Assembly (NCBI GenBank): GCA_025526935.1
Contig: JAHLKD010000044.1
Location: 248,001-312,000, forward strand
Direction: 5' to 3'
DNA: 64,000 nt
Source: Cladochytrium replicatum
Lineage: Eukaryota > Chytridiomycota > Chytridiomycetes > Cladochytriales > Cladochytriaceae
This document shows, one piece after another, positions 50,855-64,000 of the stretch (within the stretch, counting starts at the first letter, position 1; each line of letters begins with the position of its first letter). The position numbers and the translations under genes were made by a program. The notes beneath the pieces were generated by a model, which was given only the letters and a program-made list of their open reading frames with translations, was not told the origin of the DNA and searched no databases.

Positions 50855-52876
50855 ATGCCCTCCGTCCTCTCCTCGGAACGTTCCACAGTCCTGTCGGCGG
50901 TCGGATCAACCTCTGAGGTGCGTACTTACCAGAGATATAATTATTATCAACTCAACCCTAATCCTCCCTGCTTTTCCCTTGCTTCATATTCACCCGGCTC
51001 TCTTTTGGGCGGTCTTGCTTTTCGGTACCTGGAATCTGCCTTGGGAACCGTTCAGATCCTCGCGTTGACCGCTGCACGGGTGTACGTCGCTCACCCGAAC
51101 CCGCGCGAATGGACTTACACAAACAAAGTCGGTGCTATCGTTCTCACTAAGGAACGAGGCTCCTTTTACCTCAAGCTCGTTGACCTTAACGTACGAAAGC
51201 CAACTCAGTGCTCGTTGCCGGTGTCAAACTTATTAATTATTTGCTTTGTTAGGCCGGGAGAGTTGTCTGGGACCATGATGTGACTACAACCTCGACTGGG
51301 TACGGAAAATCTGCCTACCAGCAGGACAAACCGTTCTTTCACTCGCTCCCGGGTCCCGGCCATATGGTTGGGCTCTCGTTTGCGGATGTGGGTGAAGCAG
51401 AAGAGTTTGCAGAGACGTTTGCGAGACGTGAGTCTGCGTCGTCTGCGTTCCCGACTTCCGTCGCTGGACGACCATCTGTGCCAGCGCCGCAGAGACCGTC
51501 TGTAGCGAGTGCCCCTGCTTCGCCCATGCAAAGTGGATTTCCGGTCGCCCTGTGTATGGGATATGTAATTTATCTGTGATTCGGTGTACTGACAACGTAC
51601 TCATTTTAGCTGCACCGGCAGCAACGGTGGTGAAAAGCCCGAGCTCTGAAGCTATTGGAAAGAAGGCGACTGGAATGAGCTCCTCGTCATCTTCGCCTGG
51701 TGGGTTCTTTGGGATTGGTGGGAAAAAGGACAAAAAGGACACTCGGAAGAAAAGTACCGCGAAGGTTGGACCGAAAACGATCGACAAATCCATGATCGGA
51801 GCGCCCACCAATTTCCAGTATGGAGAAGACAAAACATGATCGGAACATTTTGTTAATCTGCATTGACTTGAATTGTTCAGGCACTTGAGTCACGTTGGGT
51901 ATAACAAAGTGACGGGATTCAGTGTACGCGATATCCCTGAAGACTGGAAGGCAGTGTTTGCCAAAGCTGGGATTACTGAGGAGCAGCTCGCGGACAAAAA
52001 GACTGCGAAGAAGATTGCCAAGTTTATGAACGAGCATGGCGGAACGAAGCCTGCACCCCCGCCTCCTCCTGCAGCTTCTTCCAGCGGAGGTATGTTCAAA
52101 CATCAATGATCTGGAACATATTTCTCACTTTGCTATATTTTCAGGTCGTGCCCCACCTCCACCTCCTCCCTCGAGGAGGGGCCCTCCTCCGCCGCCACCT
52201 TCCTCCCGCAACGCCGGTGGCTCGTCCGCGCCTCCTCCTCCTCCGGCCCGCTCGACCGCTCCGCCCCCGCCTACCCAAGTTGCCACCGCACCTCCTCCCC
52301 CAAGTCGTGCAGCTGCTGTAGCTCCTCCCCCGCCTCCAGCTCGCGCCCAGCCTCCGCTCCCACCTGGACGCGATGCTTACTCCGCCCCGCCTCCCCCGCC
52401 TCCGCCCCCTGGTCGCGATAACTATGGCGGCGCCCCACCGCCACCACCTCCTCCTCCGCCCGCCGGCTTCTCCGCCCCTGCTCCTCCGCCTCCACCTCCG
52501 CCCGCCGCTTCCTCCGGCGGTGGTGCGCCGCCTCCAGCAGTCGCGGGAATGGCGAAACCCCCGGACCTGTTGGCTTCCATTAGGGCTGCTGGAGGCATAT
52601 CGGGCTTGAAGGAGCGCAAGGAGTACAATCATGACACTGGCGGTGCTGCTGTTGCGGTGGGTGCTGGTGCTGCTGCCGGTGCTGCTGCGGCGGCTGCATC
52701 GGGAGGGGGAGGAGATGATCTTGCATCGCAGCTAAAGGCGATGCTCGCGGCTCGCGGCGATGCTTTAGGTGATTCAGGTATTTGAACGACGCTTTGAGGC
52801 AGACATACTAGTATTGATTATTCTTTTGGCTTGTTTAGACTCGGACGACGATGAAGATGACAGCGACTGGGAATAG
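50855..52876 (+). CDS. WASP: WASP-family actin nucleation promoter
   Basis: Seven exons (50855-50917, 51056-51190, 51253-51532, 51610-51817, 51881-52089, 52145-52777, 52839-52876) give 521 residues. WASP activates the Arp2/3 complex downstream of Cdc42 and Rho signalling at the cortex. The WH1 domain (about 10-135) shows ALTAARVYVAHPNPREWTYT and MVGLSFADVGEAEEFAE. The CRIB/GBD (about 222-290) shows IGAPTNFQHLSHVGYN. A long polyproline region follows (about 298-435), then a WH2 motif (DLLASIRAAGG), a central segment and an acidic end (DSDDDEDDSDWE) with the conserved Trp. Full WH1-CRIB-VCA architecture is retained, whereas budding yeast Las17 lacks the CRIB. The last coding exon is only 38 nt. 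Confidence 0.96.
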
Positions 52877-52938
52877 GGAATTTTTGAAGCAGTTTGGATT
52901 GTTTGTGGTGGTTTTACTTCCTTTATATTATGTTGAAA

Positions 52939-54262
52939 TTAGGCCTCTTGTGTTGTCATCATGGAATAGGATCTTATTGCAAAGATTATATTTGCAGACG
53001 ACCGTTTTATGTTACTATGTTGCAGGAGTAGAGTATTGATCAATTTCATGTTAGCCATTGACGAGGTGCTGGTGGGAAGTGATCTGCCCGATCGAGCGTG
53101 GCTTTTCACTCTTAAACAGAGTTTCTGAGCTGACGTCGTGCTTGAGCTGGTCCGATGCTTCATGAACCATGTCGTCTCCAACTGAGCCGTTTCTGTGCAC
53201 ACCGAAACTAGATTCCTTTTCTCAGAGCACAACAAATCCACGGGGTTGCAGCTTCCACGAGCCTCCTCCTGTTTAGTAGCTGATTCCAATACACCATTGA
53301 GCGTTTTAAACGGATCCAGTCCGTTGTTGCACTCCAAACGATTTTTGGTTTCGTCCTCCTCAACGGGCTGTATTCTCCGGCCACGATAATCTTCTGGTCG
53401 TTGGTCTCTAATCGGTACCCAATCCAGCCGCTCCTTAGATTGAAACATGCTGCTTTGTCGTGCAGCATCGGAAGGTGTACCCCCGCCCCCCCACCTCCGC
53501 CGTGGGTGCGTCTAACCATTCGGAGTTGGAGGGTTCGAAGGAGGACAGTGGGAACGGCATGGTCGGATTGCCGATCGTCCAGGGGCGGAAGAGGTCGAGG
53601 GACGAAAGGCCGACGGTTGAGTGGCATATGAAGTCGGTGGGTTTGAGGACGAAGACGCGGAAGGTTAGGGGAGGGCGAGGGTTGAGTCGATTGGTTTGAG
53701 GACGAAGACGCGGAAGGTTACTGAGAGGGCGAGGGCTGAGTCCGTGGTAATGTTTGCGGCTCCGGTGGCGACGAACGAGAGAAGTTTGGAGAAGTCTGTT
53801 GTTTTATTGTGAGGAGAGGTTACGTTTTTTTGTTTTTGGTGGATGAAGGGTGGGCACTTACGTGATTGTTTGGGTGGTTGAGAAGAGGATTCGGAATCTT
53901 GGTCTGAATCATTTTCGAAGGCTCCACTCTTGTGGACTTTCAAGAAAGGACCTTCGATTGTTGCCCTGGAGCACGAAGGCTCCTTCACCTCCACAGCCCA
54001 CTCAGATACCGCCGGCAAACGTCGTGATCCGATCCGCTCTCCACCTCCATGGGGCTTCCTTGTCTGTGGTTATGTCATACGTATTCAAGTCCCGGACTTT
54101 GCTTCCCGCCAACGCCGCGGGGTCCAGCTCGTCCTCGACACTGTACATGGGCGTTTTACCCTTCGCATCGAGTCGGAGCTGGCTTGGAACGATGGCGTCG
54201 ACAATGAAGCCCATCATTCTTGCAAATTCAAATGGGACGGGGGTTGAGGATTGCGCTTCCAT
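52939..54262 (-). pseudogene. unknown gene disrupted by a 53 bp tandem duplication
   Basis: Consecutive minus-strand frames (54262-54002, 54018-53665, then downstream frames to about 52939) look like one gene. They read PFEFARMMGFIVDAIVPSQL, WAVEVKEPSCSRATIEGPF, a GTAAGT..ACAG intron, then FSKLLSFVATGAANITTDSA and LSVTFRVFVLKP. At 53641-53746 a 53 bp unit is duplicated. Skipping one copy would restore the frame, which shows the duplication broke it. A second shift lies near 54010. I do not recognise the family. It could be a lineage-specific gene recently lost, or an assembly artefact. Confidence 0.45.
53641..53746. repeat. 53 bp tandem duplication
   Basis: GTTTGAGGACGAAGACGCGG.. starts at 53641 and again at 53694. 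The copies differ at a few positions after AAGGTTA. The period is not a multiple of three. Confidence 0.9.
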
Positions 54263-54679
54263 TGGAGACAGTTTTATATTTCCCCCCGATTCTGCGTAAT
54301 GTTTGGAAAATCAGGATACTGATTGGATCTTCGGTGTTTGGTACGAGCAATGATAATAATGTTCAACGAGCAATGATATTAATGTCTCTCACATGAAAAT
54401 TTGCAGAGCTTCTCATTGAAAAAGTGACAGATGTCATGAATAGGTAGGATTATCGACATATCTGCGATAATCAATTGTTCGAGTTTCCCCTCAATTGAAT
54501 TGTGCTGTATTCCGCAAATGCCGCTATTCCACGATTCTGAATCGATTGATCGAATCGATGTTTCTCTTTGTGCTCTTCAATCGTAGCCAGTGGATTTCAA
54601 TGGGAAATAATTCTACTATATTCTTGACAGTTTTTGCTGACGAAAATGTCCAAGCCTCTCTATAAGATCACCAACGCGA

Positions 54680-56909
54680 ATGGGAGAAGGAGGTTCGCGC
54701 GACCATATTCGAACGATTTGGAATGCGCTGATTCATTTTATTCCAGATCAAGAAAAGCTGTTAAAAACAACGCCAATCTACTGGCTGTATAAGAAGCAGA
54801 TCAAGGTGGTCAAAACACGATATAAAATCACTTCAACTTGTAACCTAACTATTGGGTGATAGGACGCGATCCTGGCTGCAAATGTACCGGTGGACGCCGT
54901 AGCCGAATTTGCAAAGTCGCTTTTTGAAGCTGCAGGTGGTTTTGGACAGCTGATTAGGAATCACTCCCTCCAGCAGACACGATGGTTGGATCACGGACGG
55001 TGTTTCTTGGGGTGGGGGGTATAATGTTCCCGAAACAAGCTTGAGCCTTATATTTTGAAAGGGGGTACGAAACTGAGAGCGTGATGGGATTTGCGGATGC
55101 CAACCAGCGATTTTTGGCGAAGATACGTGCTCGGTTGATCTTGTTGGAAAAGGATCTCGGCGTTCCCCTCACACGTCTGGTACTTTGATTTGAATTGATT
55201 GTACGAGTCGATTCTGATTAGTATTTATTCTAGAGGACACTAGATGAGGAGGCTGCTTTTCTAGGGAGCTTGGTTTCAGATGAAGACGACCCCGTTGTCC
55301 AAGATCCCGAAAACGAGAAAGGCTTATCCAGCGCGAGGACCGGAGGAGCTGTGTCGCAGCCTCTCGGAATGGCTGGCAACGCCCCGCTTTTCCAAGGAGG
55401 ATTAGCTGGGTCCCCAGATGTGGAACGATGCAGCTTGTACAGCACCGAAGATATTGTGAAGGAAATTTTGAAGATCAGGCTGAAAGACGATGGATTCTGG
55501 TCTGGGGCGCGGGATGCGTTTTACAATCGGTTGGTGTAAATGGGCAGTTTTGCGCACCCCCATGTTGACAATGAGGGGTTGGGTAGTCATCCTGCACTGT
55601 CTGGAGGAAATTTCTGGTCGATGCTGCCATTTGGGTTGCCTACTTTGAGAATCGAGGAGCTTCGAATACATTTCTCAGAGCTAGCACCGGGAACCCGTCA
55701 CTTTGGTGCCGAAGCGGATCGTGACGGGCCATCAGGTTATTTGCCGAGGTGTTGTATTAAGATAATGCATCCTGAAAAAATTCAGCAGGTCAGAATCACC
55801 TTGCCCAGCAAACCGAGAACGGGCAAAGTATTCTGTCAAGGAAGTCGGTTGAGGATGCTCTCCAGTTTGCAAAAAGTGGGATACCGGCTGAGCTTCGAGC
55901 AGCGATGTGGGACCTCATTCTACAAACGGAAATCACGGAGGATATCTCTGTATACGTATGCTAGATCGAGCATGAAAAATTTGATTGTACGAACGTTGAC
56001 GTTGATTTTAGACAGCGTATCATTGCAGCAAGTTGAGGAAGATGGTTGCAGCATACGACCTCCTGATAGATCGATTGATTCATGCAGACGTACGACAGTG
56101 TCAGAGCGATGATTCTTACTTTGTTTTCGAGGATATATTGAAGGATGTTATTCTGTTTTGGTCTCGAGATCCGTGGATTGCTGGGAAAGTCAAACCTGCG
56201 TACAATATCTGTTTGGGAGGGGCAACATCCGGTGGGTTAGCTTGGTATCTATGGTATAAACATCTTACATTGTGTAACTCAAAGATGTGTATCCTCCTAA
56301 CGGGGTACTCCCGTTGAAAGGACTGTCCACCTACGCAATGCCATTGTGCCTTCTCCACGTCGAAGCCGAAGCCGTTTACATGACGTTCAGAGAGCTGTAC
56401 GTGCGGTAAGCGCTCAACCACACGTTATGAACAGCAAAATGACAAACTAAATAGGTATTTCTCACACCTCCACTCTATTTGCTCCCGGCCGCAAGGTTTG
56501 TTGTCTGTTTGCAGCCAGTTTGAGTCGCTGCTGCAGCAATTGGAACCTATGTTATATCAGCACCTCCATCACACACTTCGGGTGACCCCACTTTCGATCG
56601 CAATCAAGTGGATAATGAGTGCTTTCGTTGGTGTACTGGAAGTGGAACAAGTGCTCTTGTTGTGGGACCGCATGCTTGGTTTCGACCGAATCGATATTCT
56701 TAGCCTAGTTGCAGTTTCGCTTTTTGTGTTTAGACGTGACCCGCTGATGGCAGCCCGCACCTCCAAAGAAGTTGAGGTGTGTAACAAATCACCTTAAGCC
56801 GACAATCCAGTTTGCTGATCATTACCCATTTTTTTTTAAGACTGCACTTTCTGATTTTGGCCTGGTCAAGATCATCCCTCTCTTGCAATACTGCTTGTTC
56901 TTGCGATGA
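54680..56909 (+). CDS. TBC1D19: TBC1D19-like Rab GTPase-activating protein
   Basis: Ten exons (54680-54805, 54863-54935, 55046-55179, 55234-55533, 55576-55788, 55845-55955, 56012-56231, 56285-56405, 56455-56776, 56841-56909) give 562 residues, close to the animal protein (about 526). TBC domains accelerate GTP hydrolysis by Rab GTPases. Diagnostic pieces are GIPAELRAAMWDLILQ, AAYDLLIDRLIHADV, SYFVFEDILKDVILFWSRD, YPPNGVLPLKGLSTYAMPL, YFSHLHSICSRP and LLLWDRMLGFDRIDIL. The apparent in-frame TAA at 55537 falls inside a 42 bp intron (55534-55575) that splices NRL to GLG as in relatives. The intron before exon 3 is the least certain. TBC1D19 is best known in animals, so a fungal copy is notable. 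Confidence 0.9.
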
Positions 56910-57054
56910 AATATAGAATACCTACAAATAACTCCTTATTTTCTAACTGTCTAGAAGGCGCGTTCGCCAACGTCAGCACCATCCCAAAGCCCCAGTCAAA
57001 CGACCGCAACCTTGACGATCTCAAAGGTCATCTCAACAACCACTTTCGGAAGCT

Positions 57055-58082
57055 ATGGCAGACCGCTATTCTTTCTCATTGACCACATTCTCGCCATCCG
57101 GAAAGCTGGTGCAGATTGAATACGCCTTGAACGCTGTCGCGCAGGGTGTCACCAGCATTGGCATCAAAGGTAGGATTTAATTGTGCAATAACGCTGTAAC
57201 TATGGCAGGATTGTAGAAACACCATTAGAAGATTACTCTTTGGGGGGTTTGAGCCTGGATTCTACAACGGTTATTGTTGACTTGAGGTCTTAATTCTCGA
57301 TTATTCCCATTTCGCCCTCCATTCAGCTACCAATGGCGTCGTAATCGCGACCGAAAAGAAGACGGGCTCCGCTCTCGTTGACGACACGACGGTGGAAAAG
57401 GTTGTGATGATTTGCAGCAACATCGGTGTAGTGTATTCCGGGATGGGACCTGATGCTCGTGTGCTCGTCGACCGCGCGAGGAAGGCTGCGCAGGAGTACA
57501 AGCGCATCTACAACGTTGAGCCGCCGACCTCGGTTCTGGTAAAGGAAGTCGCGAGTATCATGCAGGAATTTACTCAGAGCGGGTCAGTTTTGGAAATCGG
57601 TTGATATGGCGTGCGAGTGGTTAACAAGTGCGGTTGGACTTTGGTTATTTAGTGGTGTGCGACCTTTTGGAGTTTCGCTGTTGATGGCTGGATTCGAGGA
57701 GGCTGGCCCTGCGTTGTACCAGATCGACCCGTCGGGATCATTCTTTGCTTGGAAGGCAACTGCTATCGGAAAGAACATGATCAACGCAAAGACTTTCCTC
57801 GAGAAGCGGTAATGTTCTTCCCAGCTCCTTGGGGTATTCTCCATTTAATTTCTCGTTTGAATTGGCAGATTCACGTCGTCAATGGAGATTGAAGACGCGG
57901 TTCACACCGCCATCCTGACGTTGAAGGAGGGCTTTGAAGGTGCCATGACGGACTCGTCCTTGGAGATTGGAATCGCGACTATGGAGACCACGATCAACTC
58001 GCACGGTGTGCCAACGAAAACTGGAACGTTCCGTCGGCTTCGTCCAGCAGAGATCAAGGACTACCTTGCCAACATTGCATAG
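57055..58082 (+). CDS. PSMA2: 20S proteasome subunit alpha-2
   Basis: Four exons (57055-57169, 57327-57582, 57653-57808, 57869-58082) give 246 residues, near the family norm of about 234-250. Alpha subunits form the outer rings of the 20S core and gate substrate entry. The N-terminus ([20 protein letters not shown]) carries the alpha-type signature, with the IEYALNAV continuation. The body reads [55 protein letters not shown] and [17 protein letters not shown], which fits alpha-2 (yeast Pre8). It is expected to be essential and constitutively expressed. Confidence 0.95.
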
Positions 58083-58264
58083 GCGAGGGTTGTGCGGTGA
58101 CCTGGAGGGGTGACGTGGTGCTTCTTCCTCCTTGTAATGTGTAAAAAATGAGCGAAATACAAAGAATTCCTGCTTGGCCAGTGCACCACAGCTTGGTGAC
58201 CAAAGTTAAAACTCCTGTTTGTCAAGCTGCTTCGAATAATCATAACAATGATCCCAGCAGCTCC

Positions 58265-59016
58265 CATGAAGACCACTCGACTTCCACCACTCGAGGACAT
58301 CGATGTGCCAATTCTCGCTGGCGGAGTAAATGGCCCGTTCTGACCAGTAAAGCTTCAGTCCGCTAGACCGCCATCAATCAACTACATACGTGAATATGTC
58401 CGTTTTCGATGATCTCGATTGGGATGATCATTCTTGAAGTCACCGCAAACTGAGGGCGACGGATCATATATGAAAGGGTCCATTTGGATATCGCGGAGAA
58501 CAGTTTCTGTTGGCCCCCAAATTTGGAACTACGGCTTGTATGGTCATGAAGTGCGATTGGCGCCGCCACCAAAACCGGACATGCGCATATCCTCAATTGG
58601 TGGAGATCGAGCGGTTTGAGACTCCTCCGGTCCGCCTCAGTATTGGATGAAGCAAGCATGGCGAGTACTCGATTGGTGGAAATCAAGTGGAGTTGAACTG
58701 ATGTGGTCGGAACGCGCGATGGATGCTGTTTGGCACATTCAGCGACGAAAGTATCATCAAGGTGCTCGATTGGTGGAGATCAAGCGTGCTTGAGATGAAA
58801 TACACACACATCGCGATGGGCAGTAGCGCAGGAAACGTCCGTGTGCTGGAATGGTGGAGATCGAGTGGGTTGGAGTTGAAGTGGTCCATGAATGCTTTGG
58901 AGGGAGCCCGGAATAATGGTTACAATCATGTTTTGGAGTGGTGGCAGACAAGCGGTTTCGAGTTGCGCGCAATAACAAAGCGAGAATCGAAGGACAATGC
59001 CAATGGAGGCACGTAG
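58265..59016. pseudogene. head-to-head ankyrin-like WW-repeat remnants
   Basis: On the minus strand 58390-58265 reads WRSSGLKLYWSERAIYSASE and HIDVLEWWKSSGL. On the plus strand 58590-59016 reads HILNWWRSSGLRLL, then after a frameshift VLDWWKSSGVELMWSERAMD, then VLDWWRSSVLEMKYTHIAMG, VRVLEWWRSSGLELKWS and HVLEWWQTSGFEL. The two halves point away from each other, so an inversion or two insertions occurred. No intact frame longer than about 98 codons remains. Confidence 0.75.
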
Positions 59017-59434
59017 GCGTATTAATAAAGTGCCTGAGCTGACTTAGACGATCGAATCCAGGGGGTTTTTTTTTCGCTACTCTCCTTACCATGATTTGGT
59101 AGTTTTAGTATGGGCCTGCGCAGAAAATATTGGAAACCAATGGGTTGTATGTGTTGTGCGCTGGTGCTTCTAAGACCCATAAAGTGCTATCATATTTGCA
59201 TGCAGTTCCAAAAACAGCAATGATAAATTCCAAGGGTACTAAAAAGAGCCCGTCAAAAGAGTTGTGATGGATCTCACACCGCGATTCCAAGACTCTGTTT
59301 GCTGATTTTTGTTGGCTGACTTTGTTAAGAACTCTGGGATAAAGCTGGGTCCCATCGAATCGTTCGCACGTTGAAGCTGTGCATATCGTGTCGTATTTTC
59401 TTTTGGTATCACGGCCTAGTTGCAAAAATTGGTG

Positions 59435-59629
59435 CTATGAATCACAACAGAACATAATATCACCAACCGAGTCTCTGTCATTGCTGGGGAGGGATGTTTC
59501 GATGGTCAATCTCATTTCTCTTAGCCTTTTCTGAAAGAACCCGAGATCGTTTGACACACGCTCCGAGAGCAGGTGCACGGCCGACAGCCCAACGACGATC
59601 CCAGCGGTGAACGGCAACAAGAATCCCAT
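59435..59629 (-). CDS. small single-pass membrane protein
   Basis: A 64-residue frame with ATG at 59629. It starts with a hydrophobic helix (MGFLLPFTAGIVVGLSAVHL) followed by an amphipathic charged stretch (GFFQKRLREMRLTIETSLPS). This layout is seen in small mitochondrial or ER membrane proteins such as MICOS or respiratory accessory subunits, but I cannot assign it. Its start lies only 50 bp from the divergent start of the kinase gene at 59680, so a shared promoter is likely. A further 3' exon is possible. Confidence 0.5.
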   Translation of the reverse strand: MGFLLPFTAGIVVGLSAVHLLSERVSNDLGFFQKRLREMRLTIETSLPSNDRDSVGDIMFCCDS

Positions 59630-59679
59630 GGGAACAATTAATTGTCTGTGGCTTTGATATTCGTGCGTTTAGTTTAAAA

Positions 59680-62852
<3,173 letters not shown>

Positions 62853-63519
62853 TAATAAAATTATGATTTATCCTCGTTCGATTATTGTTGGAGAGATGAA
62901 ATACACGACCTGCGCAAAGCTCCCCACCATTTCGGACACATCAATAATAATTGTTCTTAAGTAAACTATATTCGTCAATTCAGACATTTTTGGTATGTCC
63001 AATCCTTCTTAAGTGAGGGATTCAGGCACGATCAAGTTTAACTGAAAGTCCAACTCCACAAAGGGCCACATTCTCATGATCTGACAGTTCTCAGTTCTTC
63101 GTGTGAAATGGCCGGCGACCCCCAGACTGCTTTCAGGACAGCTGCACAGATGAACTCCAAGGCTTGTTGCAAATTACTTACTACTAGTGAAAAAACTGGT
63201 CAAGGGACCATTGAGTATCATATATCACTTGTAAAACATTTGAAATAGAATGGTTACATTTAGACATTATTATTGTAAGTGGAATGCCTTCGACACATGA
63301 CGAATTAGATTCCAAGTATGCATTGGCCATCTCAGACTTGACCAGCACCGGCAGCCGCCCCAGCTGCCCCAAACTGGCGAGGATTCGACCGTTGATGTCA
63401 ATTGGGGATGGAATTGATACACCACTCGCCAGCGAAAGTGCTCTTATTGTTTAATTTTTGTTTTGTATTGTTTTGTTTGTTTCCAAACGAGAGTGTAATT
63501 TTTTGGTGACTGGCAAACA
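62853..63519. other. 3' flank and intergenic, no supported gene
   Basis: The polyadenylation-like AATAAA of the kinase gene lies directly after its stop. No other feature is supported. Confidence 0.4.
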
Positions 63520-63783
63520 ATGTCACACCTTAGCGAGCAAAGAAATGGAGTGGGAAAAGTAGAACCAAGTTTGCCCAAACATAACTCCAAGCATGCCAGC
63601 TCGGTGCGAAAGAAAAAACCGTCGTCTAAACAAAAAAGTCCTGCACCGCAAAAAGTCCCGCAGTTGTGGAAAAGAGAGAAACAAACACCAATTTCGCACC
63701 ACACTCATATAACAACCTGTACTAACTTATTCCTCGTGAAGGAGATGATTTTCGCACTTGCAAAGAAATACTGGGAACTTTGA
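63520..63783 (+). CDS. hypothetical Lys-rich protein or first exon
   Basis: An 87-codon frame starts MSHLSEQRNGVGKVEPSLPK and continues Lys/Ser/Pro-rich (SVRKKKPSSKQKSPAPQK). The composition is like a disordered nuclear protein. There is no signature and no clear partner exon before the window ends. It may be a first exon, or chance. Confidence 0.3.
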   Translation: MSHLSEQRNGVGKVEPSLPKHNSKHASSVRKKKPSSKQKSPAPQKVPQLWKREKQTPISHHTHITTCTNLFLVKEMIFALAKKYWEL

Positions 63784-64000
63784 CTCGAAGCTTCCAGAAA
63801 ATTCTCTGATATTACAAAAGGACGACAATTTCGTCATGCATCCAAAAGTTTGCACTCAATCTGAACTTATTTATTATAGAATAGTCTTCTAGGCATTAGA
63901 TTGTTCGTTAGAGACAATGTGGTACACAAACCGAGCGCTATCAAAACAGCCCGCAGTATGATCCACATAGATTCAGCTGCAAGGGGCCTCCTGCGACAGC

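Noticed and set aside
51284-51832. 182-codon minus-strand frame in the WASP gene
   Set aside because: It lies antisense to exons with clear WH1 and CRIB coding and shows no motif.
55534-55575. In-frame stop suggesting the TBC gene is a pseudogene
   Set aside because: The stop falls in a 42 bp GT..AG segment whose removal keeps phase and aligns with relatives, so an intron is more likely.

Overview
The window looks like nuclear DNA of an early-diverging fungus, most likely a chytrid. This is an inference from gene content and not a database match. It carries many short GT-AG introns (mostly about 40-70 bp), a full-length WASP, a TBC1D19-type Rab-GAP, a CaMKK/Sak1-type kinase, a short ABCC transporter, and a family of ankyrin-like repeat proteins whose repeats end in a Trp-Trp motif.

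Positions 1-16400 are accessory, repeat-rich DNA: a 96-97 bp minisatellite, a GGGTC-rich dispersed repeat present in two inverted copies (about 1-600 and 15100-15640), and decayed pieces of an ankyrin-like gene and a sugar transporter. An intact Ty3/gypsy chromovirus lies at 5432-13729, with 469 bp LTRs in which I saw no difference and a GAGTG target duplication. It sits inside an older, decayed Ty1/copia-like element on the opposite strand.

Positions 16400-32500 hold a three-exon unknown gene, two paralogous GPI-anchored Thr/Pro/Glu-rich surface proteins, a 20-exon ABCC transporter, and two paralogous cis-prenyltransferases with matching intron positions. Pseudogenes with Sel1-repeat, eEF1A-like and F-box-like character lie between them. 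The order GPI-A .. CPT1, GPI-B .. CPT2 suggests an old tandem duplication of a convergent GPI/CPT pair.

Positions 33000-40200 hold a two-HMG-box protein, a truncated and rearranged copy of the gypsy element, and a long disordered protein. Positions 40600-50700 are all minus strand: 7TM-A, a MAPEG protein, a broken ankyrin-like gene, 7TM-B and an intact ankyrin-like gene. This reads as a [7TM + ankyrin] tandem duplication. The 7TM paralogues share a 19-nt microexon and C-terminal tail motifs.

Positions 50850-62850 are mostly conserved eukaryotic housekeeping genes on the plus strand: WASP, TBC1D19-like, proteasome alpha-2 and a CaMKK-like kinase. Two decayed loci lie among them, one broken by a 53 bp tandem duplication and one a head-to-head ankyrin-like remnant. 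I found no convincing tRNA, rRNA or CRISPR.

Exon boundaries were worked out by hand from GT/AG sites, reading phase and family similarity. For each multi-exon gene recomposed exon by exon, the exons sum to a whole number of codons.
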